A stretch of DNA of 64,000 bases, from assembly GCA_030674155.1 (NCBI GenBank), contig CM060334.1, positions 26,130,537 to 26,194,536 of the forward strand, read 5' to 3'. This document shows, in pieces, positions 31,070-42,489 of the stretch. Under the pieces are notes generated by a model, which saw nothing but the letters and a program-made list of their open reading frames with translations, ran no database searches and was not told the DNA's origin. The stretch comes from Stramonita haemastoma. Taxonomy: Eukaryota; Mollusca; Gastropoda; Neogastropoda; Muricidae. Both the position numbers and the translations under genes were made by a program. Within the stretch, counting starts at the first letter, position 1. Every line of letters begins with the position of its first letter.

Positions 31070-31508
31070 CTGTGTGTTCACTTTTTGTACGACCTCTCAA
31101 GCACGTACTGTGTCACTGTGTGTATGTGTGCGTGTGTTGCGCACGATCATTGACTTTCAATGCCATCGGTACACTTGGCAAGGGATTCTTTCAACAGATT
31201 TGTCTCCACAGATTCTACAATCAAATGCTACCTAATATCAACGATCGTGTTTCTAAAGTCTGCTAGTGCTTCCTGAATTTGTCAGGACAGGATGCTTTCA
31301 CAGCCAAGACGAGTAGTCTGCCGACTGTCGGCATCGACGATCGAATGATCGGAAGTAAACGTGTCACTGTTCTTTTTGAAAGCTGAAAATCGCTGTATTA
31401 AGGTCTGAACTACTTACCACCTAGTTTCTTCTTCGCAACTCTCTTTGCCCATTCTATATCTTGGTATCCCCCCGGAGGGGGCATCTCCTGTTTGTACTTC
31501 GGAGCCAT
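26383..31508 (-). CDS. NDUFA13: NADH dehydrogenase 1 alpha subcomplex subunit 13 (GRIM-19), 4 exons
   Basis: Exons on the minus strand are 31508-31418, 30719-30641, 27929-27858 and 26586-26383. The protein begins MAPKYKQEMPPPGGY, and MPPPGGY is the N-terminal hallmark of NDUFA13. One hydrophobic membrane helix (exon 2, GIATFGLFSAF...ALYYF) is followed by a basic RKRQR stretch and an acidic helical part (KEELEMRDARIAITPL). The protein ends in a soluble tail, ...EKFHIVHDGMNH. It is a single-span accessory subunit of mitochondrial respiratory complex I in the inner membrane; vertebrate GRIM-19 is also linked to cell death and STAT3. Predicted length is 148 residues (human 144). Exon lengths sum to 446 nt where 447 are needed; one base is missing in exon 4 between DVEGWK and VGEPVYHN. 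For an essential subunit this points to an assembly error. Confidence 0.95.
26715..26905 (+). repeat. Dispersed repeat G copy, inside NDUFA13 intron 3
   Basis: ATGAAGTCTGAGTATGGCTG, CAATCTCGCAGTGATTCCCA and GTCAGAGTGCACATTCTGGG, matching 23015-23320. Confidence 0.65.
26906..27850. other. NDUFA13 intron 3, no recognised feature
   Basis: Ordinary intron with a short GA/GT run at 27580-27680. Confidence 0.5.
27858..27929 (-). CDS. NDUFA13: NDUFA13 exon 3
   Basis: Acceptor CAG at 27932-27930, donor GTAAGT at 27857-27852. The 72-nt exon completes an arginine and reads KEELEMRDARIAITPLIVAE, equivalent to the family's charged helix with ARIALLPL. Ends in phase 2. Confidence 0.94.
28602..30135. mobile_element. 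Non-autonomous DNA transposon in NDUFA13 intron 2
   Basis: Inverted termini CAGTGTTGATTCTAGG (16 of 16 identical; 28602-28617 and 30120-30135). The 6-bp AAATAG occurs on both outer sides (28596-28601 and 30136-30141), a clean target-site duplication. No transposase. The interior holds an array of 160-175-bp units built on TTGTATTTCCA, AGATCTAGATGAG and GA-rich runs. The CAGTG start resembles hAT ends, but hAT elements duplicate 8 bp, so no superfamily is assigned. Confidence 0.85.
28885..29640 (+). repeat. 160-175-bp GA-rich tandem array inside the transposon
   Basis: Four to five units recur at about 28969, 29131, 29303, 29480 and 29620. Each has a TTTGTATTTCCA-like start, TAGATCTAGATGAGAA and a C-rich then GA-rich part. 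Confidence 0.8.
30641..30719 (-). CDS. NDUFA13: NDUFA13 exon 2 (membrane helix)
   Basis: Acceptor CAG at 30722-30720, donor GT at 30640-30639 (GTTAGA). Enters in phase 1, leaves in phase 2. It encodes the single transmembrane helix followed by FDRKRQR, matching the position and charge pattern in other NDUFA13 proteins. Confidence 0.94.
31036..31078. repeat. (GT)n microsatellite
   Basis: About 18 GT units in NDUFA13 intron 1. Confidence 0.9.
31418..31508 (-). CDS. NDUFA13: NDUFA13 exon 1 (start codon)
   Basis: The start codon is at 31508-31506. Thirty codons plus one base precede the donor GTAAGT (31417-31412). It encodes the matrix-side N terminus with MPPPGGY and a lysine-rich KRVAKKKLG stretch. 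The start was chosen because it gives the family's usual N-terminal length and sequence. Confidence 0.95.
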
Positions 31509-31680
31509 CTTGACCTCTAGGCTACCAAGAAGGGGCCATAACAATCAGGGCCTAGCCTGCCAAAACGAGACGAAAAAGCAAAGGGACGTAATCACCAATT
31601 CCAGAACATTTTCTGGTCAAACCCCACATGCTCAAGTTTGTTCTCAGAATCGCGCGAATACAAAGTAAGAAGGATTGTAA
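31509..31680 (-). promoter_or_regulatory. NDUFA13 5' UTR and promoter region (position only)
   Basis: Sequence directly upstream of the NDUFA13 start codon. It is less repetitive than its surroundings and moderately GC-rich. No TATA box is evident, as usual for housekeeping genes. The assignment rests on position only. Confidence 0.4.
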
Positions 31681-31996
31681 TTTGTAAATAACGATGTATC
31701 ATAGTTTCTTGTCTTTACTGTTTAATTTGATTGAGCTGTAAGTGAATGAATGTTGTATTTAAAATGAAAGTGACAAAAACCGAAAGTAGACCATCAGTTA
31801 CTAAAGTGATTTTTTTGTGTGGTAATGTTATTGTTATGTCTATAAATCTTATGGGTACGCGTGCGGCATACGCGCATTCACATGCACGCTGCACGCGTGT
31901 ACACACACACATACACACGTGCACGCGCAACCTGCTCCCCCTTTGGCTACAGTAGGCCCTAAATCGGAAATCTCCACTGAGACGCAAATTCAATGA

Positions 31997-32165
31997 GAGG
32001 TCACTGTTTGCCGGTAAGAACGGATGACAAAATGTACAAAAACTATACATGGGGATTTGATGTATTTTTTAGGAAGAGAATGCCATTGTGTGCCGGTAAG
32101 AACGGATGACAAAATTTACAAAACTACACACACACATTGGGAATGGATGTGTTTTCTAAACAACA
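31997..32165 (+). repeat. Two SINE-2 core fragments
   Basis: TGCCGGTAAGAACGGATGAC and GTGCCGGTAAGAACGGATGA with following ACAAAATTTACAAAAC, about 90 bp apart in the sense orientation. Confidence 0.65.
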
Positions 32166-32254
32166 GAATTTTAGACCACGCGCTACGCGCGCGTGTGTGT
32201 ATGTGTGTGAAATTCACTCCTGAAAAGACGTTAAGATGAATGAACTTTTAAGAA

Positions 32255-32259
<5 letters not shown>

Positions 32260-32297
<38 letters not shown>
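32260..32297. repeat. (AC)n microsatellite
   Basis: About 18 AC units. Confidence 0.9.
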
Positions 32298-32298
<1 letters not shown>

Positions 32299-32339
32299 CT
32301 TGCCACTACAGTGGTGATGTACAGCTCTGGACAACTTTG

Positions 32340-32655
32340 TGATATTCTTCTTTTTTTCTTATTAAATTCTTTCTTTCATTCTTTTATTTTGAGGAATATA
32401 GAACACAGTTTTGTCAATTTTGTTATTCGTTCCCACCGGCACACAATGGCCTGCTCTTCTGAATAGCAGAAATGGTTTACGTGTGGGCAAGATATTCCGC
32501 ATGCGTTCACACACGGTTTAAAGTCTCATCCGAAAGACTTTTGGGGGAGTGGAGTCGGCACTGATGTTAACTCCAGAGGAAAAAATCCTCTTGAACGAGA
32601 TTCGAGCCCGGCTTAGCAGGTCACTGACCACTAGGCTATCCCGTCCCCTTGAAGA
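32340..32655 (-). repeat. SINE-2 copy
   Basis: Antisense: CATTCTTTTATTTTGAGGA, GCACACAATGGCCTGCTC, GAGTCGGCACTGATGTTAAC, GAGATTCGAGCCCGG, TGACCACTAGGCTATC. Confidence 0.85.
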
Positions 32656-33259
32656 CGGGAAGAGACTGGTCAAGCGGTCAATTAATGCCGTGATGGTTTC
32701 TCCGCCAGTTAACCACTGTTGTTATTGTGATTAGATTAACATCCCAGCATCCCAGCGGAAATTTCCGATTTAGGGACTGAATTTTTAACCACTGTTTCAG
32801 TATCTGCCATGAAATCCTTAGTAGGCCCACGGCCTATGGCATACAGTAAATAAATAGTAAATAGAATTAGGATTTTCTATTTTCAATGTTGGAATTACAA
32901 CAAGCAGATTCAGCCTGCCACTTTCAACTACAGAACCGTCAGTAAAAACTTTAATATAGTCTAATCACTATAGCTTTCGTCGGTATGAACTGTAGCTATA
33001 GCAGCTACAACAGGGCTTTCCTCTTTTCTGATATTAGTATAGTCAATATCAAACTCAGCTCTGTTTAGTTCCCCCTTTGATGGAAAAAATGGTCGAGGAG
33101 CTACACTTCTGAGTTCATTCCTGAAAATATGAACAGATCAGGAGTGTATGAGCTGATTGTTGTCCGTGATTGTGTGTATTTGGCTCTCTTGGGAAAACTA
33201 ATATAGATTTTAACATAAGTTCTTTTAAATTAGAATTCTGAATAGTAGAACTTCTTTAA

Positions 33260-33261
<2 letters not shown>

Positions 33262-33314
<53 letters not shown>
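33262..33314. repeat. (GT)n microsatellite
   Basis: About 26 GT units. Confidence 0.93.
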
Positions 33315-33318
<4 letters not shown>

Positions 33319-33606
33319 CGTCTAGTGGTGCAGCTTTGGTTGTGTTTGTTTAACTGTGTTTTTTTTTTTTTTCTGCTTTCGTTTTTTTTTTTTTGCCGGA
33401 CAGGGTTATGACTAGTTGCCCGAATAGAAGATGATGTTGATGTAGGCCTAGCACTGTACAAGAATCGAGGTAGCCTAATGGACGCTCATCGGACTTTGAT
33501 AGGCCACATGTCATCGCTCCGTAAGGCCAGCTTGCTTCATCTTGGGGAAATCGAAAAGGCTTTATAAATATTATTTCGTTGAGACAAGATATGCTTGTGC
33601 GTGCAT

Positions 33607-33609
<3 letters not shown>

Positions 33610-33656
<47 letters not shown>

Positions 33657-33678
33657 TGTGTGTGTGTGTGTGTGTCGC

Positions 33679-33714
<36 letters not shown>

Positions 33715-33733
33715 GCGGTGTGTGTGTGTGCGC
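33610..33733. repeat. (GT)n with two TCGCGG interruptions
   Basis: Two GT blocks separated by identical GTGTCGCGGTGTG motifs, suggesting internal duplication. Confidence 0.9.
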
Positions 33734-33939
33734 GCGCACGTGAGCGCTTGTATTGGTTATAAAATAGCAAATTACTGGGTAACAGAAAAATCATATGGCA
33801 GTCGACAAAAAGAAATGGTTCAACGAAACAATGGATCTTGATGGTTTGACTATTTTGTATAGCCTACGACGATGCGCATTTATCGATGATGCTTCGTGCG
33901 CAGAGCGAATACTTCCCATGGTAATGATATTATCATAGT

Positions 33940-34412
33940 AGTAGGCACTCATGTCTCGGAAGACTATGGAGTTGCGCTGTATAGTCTTTAGAGCGGAAAG
34001 CCTGGTTAAGTAAGTAGCCTATGGAGGGCAAGCTGTTAGGCTACCCATGCAGCAGACCCCCCCCCCCCCCTCCACGCCCTGGAATGGTCCATTAGTCGCC
34101 GATACGAATGGTTCCAGTAGGCCTACCGTCGCAGGAGCCGCCCAAACGTTGCATATGCAGCCCCGAACCGCCTGGGGACTCAAACTCCCCTATTTTTTTT
34201 CTCAGGGATGGTGTTTAAACACGACACCTGTGTGCATGCTGTTTTTTAAAAATTTATAACAAAAAATTAATTTTGTCATCCGCTCCTACCGGCACACAAT
34301 GGCCTGCTCTCCCGAAAGGCGGAACGGGGTTTTAACGTGTGCGCAAGATGTTCTGCGTGCGTTCGCACACGGCGCCTCAGTCTCATCCGAATGACTAATC
34401 CATATGATTATA
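33940..34412 (-). repeat. SINE-3 copy, long
   Basis: Antisense of the 2263-2642 copy plus more core: GTAGGCACTCATGTCTCGGA, GACTATGGAGTTGCGCTGTA, GGTGTTTAAACACGACACC, GGCACACAATGGCCTGCTCT, CAGTCTCATCCGAATGAC. Confidence 0.8.
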
Positions 34413-35690
34413 ATGATCATACAATAGTCAGTTATCTTAATTATCTTTTGTGGTATTTTGACACGCGACAGCTCGTTATTGACAGACATAAACACAACCA
34501 CGACTCGTACATTCATGACCCTAATCTGAAACCTCTCTGGTGGTTGAGGCTCGTTTTCTGACCAATCGTCGGCAAGCTTATTCGCAAGTGCAGCACTGTC
34601 AGTGCTAAAATGGTGTGTACGCCGACCGTCACTGTTCAGTGATACCATGTACATGTCTGTGCGATAATATTTACTGATCAAGGAGATGCTCTTGGCTAAC
34701 AATGAGTTAATGTGGTAATTAGGCATTTGCTTGTGAAACACGTCTGAGATTTACTTCTAAAGTGTAAAGGTATGTGTTTTATTTTTATTCTATTGAAATT
34801 TGCAGACGATTCTTTCCATCGTAACCTCAGTCAACATCAGTGCAGCAGATACCTGATAGTTGCTATCAAACGTTATGGGGGAGACGGTGAAGAGGTTTTA
34901 TGTTGCTAGTGGATCGTTCAACCGTTTGGTGAATTTAAGAACTTGCTATGTTGACTTCTTGAGCAATGTTACAAAAACTGTTTTTTGAGAAAATTTGATG
35001 GTGTTGTGACACAAAATACTAATTTTGAGAAGCTTAGTTGTGGGGGTGGATGGTGGTAGATATGTGCAGCCAATGGATGAACAAAGTGTATAGCAGAAAA
35101 CAAGAATAGAAATTTAAATAAATCATGAAAGAGTATTATAAACAATCACAAGGGGATATTGATTATCAAGCCTATACACTTACTGAAAGTTCTAAGTGAT
35201 GATATTTTTAGGAAAGACATAACCAACCACAGTACAAATGAAATAAGTCATTAAGTGCCCATGGTTATGACATGATTTCTATTTTCTTTTATAATTATAG
35301 TATATTCCTGTAGAAAAACAATTGATGTTTATGCATGACAGAAACAATAAAAGCTCATTGTTCAATCATACTCATAGGGCATATTATGCAGATTTGAGGT
35401 ATTGAATTTGAAAGTAACATGGTATTGACTTATTTAAAGTTATTTTGCATGGGGTAATTATCATGTGATTTTTGTCTTATGTGTACCAGTTACATGTCTT
35501 ACTCTAAGAAAAAGAATTATGTCTGATCCATCCACATAACACTGCTTTGTCTGTCGTTATAACTAGTAAAAGTGTTTTTACCACATGTGACAAGATTTTG
35601 GTACATCATGGGATGGATTTTTTTTTTCTGTTGCTAGCACTCTCATTGAAAGAAGGTAATTGATATTCCCTTTTTAAAGTACTTCACAAG
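34413..35690. other. Single-copy-looking stretch, no gene seen
   Basis: Contains a CCAAT motif at 34562-34566 and an AAAG/GTATGT donor-like site at 34770. A 5' untranslated exon is possible but unproven. The remainder is A/T-rich with nothing recognised. Confidence 0.3.
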
Positions 35691-35696
35691 AATTAG

Positions 35697-35812
35697 TGTG
35701 CGTTTGTGTTGTGTGTGTGTGTGTCACTGTGTGTGTGTGTGTTCATGCATGCACTATATGCATACATGTGTGTGTGTGTGTGAGTGTGTGTGTGTTTGAG
35801 AGTGAGAGAGTG

Positions 35813-35872
<60 letters not shown>

Positions 35873-35915
35873 CGCGAGCGCGAGTGTGTGTACTGTGTGT
35901 GTGTAAGTGTCACTC

Positions 35916-35985
<70 letters not shown>

Positions 35986-36101
35986 TGTACACTGTGTATC
36001 ACTGTATCTTTGTATACGTGTGTGTGGTTATATGATCTCTGTGGTGTGCCATTTTGGTGTGTGTTTGTGTGCATGTGCGTGCGTGCTGACGTGTGTGTTT
36101 G

Positions 36102-36140
<39 letters not shown>

Positions 36141-36211
36141 GTGTGTGTGTGTGTGTCCGTGTGGTGCGTGTGTGTGTGTGTGTGTGTGAGAACTGTTAAG
36201 TGATCTTTGTG

Positions 36212-36286
<75 letters not shown>

Positions 36287-36324
36287 GTTAGCTGTTATGC
36301 AATCTTTTGTGGTTTGTGTGTTGT

Positions 36325-36370
<46 letters not shown>

Positions 36371-36390
36371 GTGTGTGTGTGTACTGATAA
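35697..36390. repeat. Large (GT)n block with interruptions
   Basis: Roughly 700 bp dominated by GT, with short breaks such as CACTGTGTGTG and TGCGCGAGCGCGAG. All ORFs here are artefacts of the repeat. Confidence 0.95.
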
Positions 36391-36399
36391 ACAGTGATA

Positions 36400-38035
36400 T
36401 GTTTGACAGTAAGTTGAATTATAACTATTATTGAAACAATGTGTTTTTCAGTAGAACTTTTAATTGTTATGGGTTTTGCATACTTCAGATGTTGAATTGT
36501 GTGAGAGACCACAAATGAGTTTGTTTAGAAAGACATTGCTGGTTGGTTTATTTTCTTTTTTTTTTATTTTAAGGAGGATGTTTTCCTTTTTTCTTCACTC
36601 TGTCTGAGTGAGATAGATTATTAATGTAAGTCATGTTTTCTTAGATTTTTTGTTGTTGATTGGTTCAACACAGAAGAGATAGATCTCTATTCTTCATCGA
36701 ATGCTTAGACAGCAACTGTTATCTGTCAATATGATTATGAATTACGAGCAGAACTATTTTGAGCTGCTGTAAGTGCCTGACAAGTCAGGCCTGGCACATC
36801 TGACTTTTGGCATGGGAAAGAATTGTTATCTTTTGTAAAAGTCTTTGCGGATTAAAGGCAGTGAAATGGACCAAGAAAACAGAAGGCAGAAAATAGACAA
36901 GAACTTGGAGAAGGAAGTGAGACTGAGAAGAAGGGCAAGACAGAATCATAGAAAGGGATAGAAAAGAGGGAATTCCTAGCACAGAATTTTTAGAAGGGGG
37001 GTTGCTATACTGATTCAGTGATTGGCCCCTGGCATTCCCATGGGCACGGGGGAAAGAAGAGATTATAGAGAATATAATCAGCTTGATCAAGGTCTCTGTT
37101 AGTATTAATGGAGCAGAAAGTTATATGCCAGTTGTGGTCACTGTAATTTAATTACGCACATCAGCTCAGAATCTTTGCAGGCTGTTGTTGTAGTGTTGAC
37201 ATTTTTTATATGGTGTGGAATACTTTTTCTTTCAGAATTTCCTTTAAAAGGAAGCTTTGCCTTTACTCTAGTGTAGGGTACTGCTCTGAATTTTTCAAGC
37301 AGTTTGTTTTCTTTTAGACAGCTTACACATTGTGTAGCCCATGCTTGTAATCATATAGGCTGCAGACTGCATACTGCACATGGTGGGGACTTGGTTTAAA
37401 TAAGTTTTACATAAATTTATAAAATACATGACTAAGTGGGATATTGAGTGGAAGTCTCTCAAATTGGAATCATTCATTCCAGATTACCATCCCATCAGGA
37501 GTCTTGACAGTGACACCAATAAAGGCAATAAAGGTTGTTGTGACCCATAGCTTAATGAGTTTCTATCTGGTCTATCCCAAAATAAGAGTAAGTTGATAAG
37601 AATGAGTTATTTTTGTAATGGAGATGAAAGAGTCCATGTAGGAGTTTTCTACTTGTGAAGAGTGGTTACAAGTAAATGTAATAACTGTTTGAATTGCATT
37701 GGCACTAATGGCTGATGCAAGAATTTTTTTTAATATACTTAAAATAGATCAATCAATGAATCCAGTAACTTAAATAGGAGATAATGAAAAGTGATAGTTT
37801 ATAACTTTAAGTGAAAACTAGAAAAGTGATAATAAGTATTAACACTTAACAGATCAGTAGAAAAAGAGTGTTTTTCAACATTAAAATCATTGAATGAAGA
37901 GTCCCTTCCAGCCTGTGAACTTGTTAAGTAATTGTTTACCACCAGCTTTTTGGACGTATTCAAAATGAATCATACTCTTAACATAAAAGCTTTACGCAGA
38001 AACAGACTGGTACAGTGGTATGCAGGCAGGTTGGC
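36400..38035. other. A/T-rich intergenic or intronic DNA, nothing recognised
   Basis: No gene, SINE or tandem array seen. Confidence 0.4.
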
Positions 38036-38044
38036 ATGTCTGCA

Positions 38045-38092
38045 TGCACACACTTACACACCACACTCACACACACGCACACACACCTCTCT

Positions 38093-38132
<40 letters not shown>

Positions 38133-38230
38133 CACACACTCCACACCACCACACACACACACACACACACACTCACACTCACACTCACACCAGTGACACA
38201 CACACACACGATACACACATGATACACACA
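38045..38230. repeat. (CA)n/(CT)n composite microsatellite
   Basis: CA, then CT, then CA/CACT units. Confidence 0.9.
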
Positions 38231-38659
38231 TTTTTTGAAGATTGCCTTAGGAGAACTTTGTTTCATATGAACTACTCTTGCATGATCTATAGTTAGTAGT
38301 TAGTATTTAGTATAAATTGCCCCTAGGGTTTATGCCATGGATATAATGTTCATATCTTTGAAACTATTGATGACAGTTTTAAGTATGCTGAGCCAGTATG
38401 AGAAAGTGGTAAAGTGTGTATGATTGTTAGTATTTGAGTGCCAAGTCTGGAGTGACAAATTGAAGGGATGATCTGTGGTGACAGACTTGAGTTATTGATG
38501 AGCCACTCATTTTTCTGTTATTGATGAGTTTTTGGGAGCTGATGCTTAGGTGTTGAAGGCTTGAGCCAATAGTCAGAATAGAGGGATTTGTGGTATGCGT
38601 ACAAGTATAGATCTCTCCCCCCCGCCCCCATCTCTCTCTCTCTATTTATATAATTGTAC

Positions 38660-38764
38660 ATATAGACATGTATACATGTGCGTGTGGTGTGTTGTGTCTG
38701 TGTGGTGCATCTGTGTGTGTGGTGTGTGGGGGGGGGGGGGGGTGTACTTGCATCTTTGCACATG

Positions 38765-38819
<55 letters not shown>

Positions 38820-38860
38820 TGTGTGTGTATGTGTGTATGTGTGCCTGTAGATCGTGTACT
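38660..38860. repeat. (GT)n microsatellite with a G-run
   Basis: GT-rich with a poly(G) run near 38728-38742. Confidence 0.9.
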
Positions 38861-38963
38861 CATGCATGTGTGGATGTGAGAATGAATATGAGTGTGAGGC
38901 TATGAATTCATGAATACTAAGTATACAACTAGACTATAGATACATGTAAACATACAAACTGTA

Positions 38964-38976
38964 TAGTGTGTGTGTT

Positions 38977-39065
<89 letters not shown>

Positions 39066-39083
39066 TGTGTTGTGTGTGTGTGT
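38964..39083. repeat. (GT)n microsatellite
   Basis: About 55 units with two TTG breaks near the end. Confidence 0.93.
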
Positions 39084-39087
39084 TAAA

Positions 39088-39425
39088 AAAAATCTTTTTC
39101 TTTTATTTTGAGAATAATGGAATAAGCACTTGTGTGCTTTAAATTTTTTTTTTTTTTTTTTTACATCCAGTCCCCATGTGTATGCAGTTGTGTGAAATTT
39201 GTCATCCATTCCCACTGGCACACATTGACTTACTCTTCTGAAAAGCGGAACTGGTTTTAACGTGTGTGCAAGATGTTCTGAGTGCATGGGACCTCGGTTT
39301 AGAGTCTCATGTGAAGGTCTTTTGGGGGGAGTGATGCTGACTCCAGAGGAAAAATCCTCTTGAATGGGATTTGAACCCAGGTCAGATCATGTGCTTATCA
39401 CTCTAACCACCAGGCTATCCCATCT
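39088..39425 (-). repeat. SINE-2 copy
   Basis: Antisense, with TTTATTTTGAGAATAATGGA, ACATCCAGTCCCCATGTG, the core and ACCACCAGGCTATCCCA. Confidence 0.82.
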
Positions 39426-39475
39426 GTGTGTGTGTATGTATGCTTGCTTTCGCGCTTGTGTGTGTGTATGGTTTT

Positions 39476-39838
39476 TATTCATTTATGTATTTATTTGTTT
39501 ATTCTTTTATATTGAAGATAATGGAATAAGCACTCATGTACTTTTTTACATCTAGTCCCAGTGTGTGCGCAGTTTTTGTAAATCATGTCATCTGTTCCCA
39601 CTGGCACACGATGGCCTGCTCTTACAAAAAGCGGAACAGGATTTTATGTGTGTGCAAGATGTTCTGCATGTGTTCGCACATGGCGCCTTGGTTTATAGTC
39701 TCATCCAAAGGACTTTTGAGGGGAGTGGAGTCAGCACTGATGTTAACTCCAGAGGAAAAATCCCCTCGAATGGGAATCGAACCTGGGTTGTCAAATTGCG
39801 AGCGCAATGTTCTGACCACCAGGCTATTCTGTCCCCCT
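39476..39838 (-). repeat. SINE-2 copy, full length
   Basis: Antisense: (TTTA)n, GAAGATAATGGAATAAGCAC, the full core, GGGAATCGAACCTGGGTT, CTGACCACCAGGCTA. Lies next to the preceding copy. Confidence 0.88.
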
Positions 39839-39840
39839 AT

Positions 39841-39857
39841 GTGTGTGTATGGTGTGT

Positions 39858-39910
<53 letters not shown>
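39841..39910. repeat. (GT)n microsatellite
   Basis: About 28 units following SINE-2. Confidence 0.93.
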
Positions 39911-39913
<3 letters not shown>

Positions 39914-40245
39914 CTATCTTTTATTCTACTGACCACAATTAAACACGACAATTCTGATCGATATCAAACAATAAAATCGAAATGAATGAAACAAAACTCT
40001 AAACAGCAGCTGAAAAAGCAAACAGCATTGGAGCAAAAAACTGCAACAAATAAGTGAGACTTATTAGGTCAAGGGACATGAATGTTTGACATTGTATACA
40101 GAATTACAGTGTAAACATTCCGTTTTACTTTTAGTTTAAGAGCAGCACTCAGAACGAATAAAAATCTCCACACTAAAGTCAGACAACTTTGGTAATTCTT
40201 GCAATAATACTTTTCTACCCCCCAATTTCGAAGTTATATTCTCAT

Positions 40246-40346
40246 GTTTTTTCAATCTTTTCCTGTATCTTCTTTTCCTGTAAAATTTCTCAGAATTTCT
40301 GAGAAATTTCATAGGAAAAGATGATACAGGAAAAGATTGAAAAAAC
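40246..40346. repeat. Near-perfect 101-bp hairpin-forming inverted repeat
   Basis: Two 50-nt arms around a single central base at 40296. The arms, starting GTTTTTTCAATCTTTTCCTG, pair with only about 3 mismatches. The flanks (40175 and 40373) carry a diverged direct repeat AAGTCAGACAACTTTGG / AAGTCAAACAACCTTGG. Confidence 0.88.
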
Positions 40347-40349
40347 ATT

Positions 40350-41145
40350 GACAGTTGAGTTTGAGACCATAGAAGTCAAACAACCTTGGCAATTCACTGT
40401 AATTGTATTGATGAAAGGAAAAAAGAGAAGGAAAAAAATAACAATATAAGGAAAGGAAAAAGAAAATCCCAGCATAAATCATTAAAATCTCAGAGAAAAG
40501 ACATTTTTTTTAAAGAGGAAAAGATTCAATTCTAACTTAAATTATAGTACAACCAGCAATTTATTTAGCATTTTCTGTCTGTGAGAGTGCTTACTTTAAC
40601 ATACCAGATTTTTTTTAATGGGCGATGTGTCCTTATTTCTTAGTAAAGTTCAGCAGGCATGGAGCTTAGCTCTCTCATGTCTGTGCCACTACAGTACATC
40701 ACAGGGACTTACCGTGCAGGCGGTGTTTGTTTTGGTCGACTTGTCAGTTGATCGGGAGATCTCAACGTCACAAAATAGATTCACTGCCTTACCCACTGGT
40801 GCTGGAAATAACTCCCCTTACCTACTCAGTTTGTCATCATCAATATCTAGTCTGGGAAACTGTGAATTCGCCTACTTTGCCTGGGAAATTTATCTTTGTG
40901 TTTTTTTGGTCAATATTTTGACTTAACGTTCATTGGAAGGGGCTCTTTTTATCAGTATTATGGTATGCTGGTCCAACAGGAGAGAAGGTTTAGGTAGGGG
41001 TGTTTTTGTTGTTGTTTGTTGTCAGCATGTGTCTGGCATGCAAGTGGTGGTGAAAAGTGTCGAAATCAAGTTGTTTGCTCTCCCATGGTGGATTGTACTG
41101 CTCAGGTAGAAGACAGCACTTAACGAATAAGGTTTGAAGAATGTT
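40350..41145. other. No gene assigned
   Basis: A 102-codon frame (40618-40926) has ordinary composition but no recognised family and no splice context. Confidence 0.3.
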
Positions 41146-41147
41146 GG

Positions 41148-41642
<495 letters not shown>

Positions 41643-41644
41643 TC

Positions 41645-41930
41645 TAAGTTAAAGTCTGTCCCAAGCCTAAGGCTCATCAGGCCAGTGCTTATCCCGGTTT
41701 CTGTGGCGTTAAGCGACTGAGAGTCATAGACTCCCCCTGGATAGGACGCCAGTCTATTGCAGGGTTAACCCCCAACACAAGGTTGGTACCCCTTTTATAC
41801 CTGGGTGGGGTGAGAAAATAGCTGTAAAGTGCCTTTTCCAAGGCACAACGCCATATCCGAAAGGGTGGGATCGAACCCGCAACCTTTAGATTACGAGTCC
41901 AACGCCCTAACCACTAGACTTCAGCGGCGG

Positions 41931-41932
<2 letters not shown>
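41645..41932 (-). repeat. SINE-1 copy, full length
   Basis: Antisense complete copy: AAGTTAAAGTCTGTCCC at the 3' end, B-box complement GGGATCGAACC, A-box complement CCACTAGACT. It lies between two (GT)n blocks, as if inserted into one. Confidence 0.92.
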
Positions 41933-42010
<78 letters not shown>

Positions 42011-42066
42011 TTGTATCTAGACCTTAATATATATAGCCTTATATGTGAAGAGAGGGAGAGGGAGAG

Positions 42067-42131
<65 letters not shown>
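41933..42131. repeat. (GT)n and (GA)n microsatellites
   Basis: GT to 42007, GA from 42050 to 42131. Confidence 0.93.
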
Positions 42132-42132
<1 letters not shown>

Positions 42133-42149
42133 TCTTCTATTATTTAATT

Positions 42150-42370
42150 CATGATCATTCTTTTATTCAAGAAGAAAGGAATAACCACCCCTGTGCTTAA
42201 AATATTTTTTTAACATCCAGTCCTCATGTGCATGTGGTTTTGCAAATGTTTTCATTCATCAGTTTCCACTGGCACAAATCATCTGCTCTTCCAAATAGTG
42301 GAACAGGTTGTGTATGCTCAAGGTGTTTGCATGGATTCATACATGGGGTTTGGTTTATAAATAATAAAAT
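42150..42370 (-). repeat. SINE-2 copy, old
   Basis: Diverged antisense copy: CATTCTTTTATTCAAGAAGA, AACATCCAGTCCTCATGTGC, GGAACAGG. Confidence 0.65.
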
Positions 42371-42489
42371 GTACTCTCACCAAAGCAGAGAGAGAGAGAG
42401 AGAGGTGCATGTATGTGCGTTCGTGCGTTTGTGTGCACGCAGGACAGCATCTGGATACATGATCTATATGATGAATGCTGAAATGTAAT

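Larger units (their letters stand above)
31956..32776. repeat. Inverted pair CCCTAAATCGGAAA.. 0.8 kb apart
   Basis: CCCTAAATCGGAAATCTCC (31956-31974) and the reverse complement of GGAAATTTCCGATTTAGGG (32758-32776) agree at 18 of 19 positions. This may be the ends of a composite insertion; no target duplication was found. Confidence 0.4.

Noticed and set aside
35696..36397. Long Cys/Val- or His/Thr-rich open frames in this and similar (GT)n/(CA)n regions (e.g. 41022-41720, 54902-55509)
   Set aside because: They are dinucleotide repeats read in open frames; no start context, splice signals or non-repeat composition.
40618..40926. 102-codon frame as a gene
   Set aside because: No recognisable family, no conserved motif, no clear splice context; kept only as a note.
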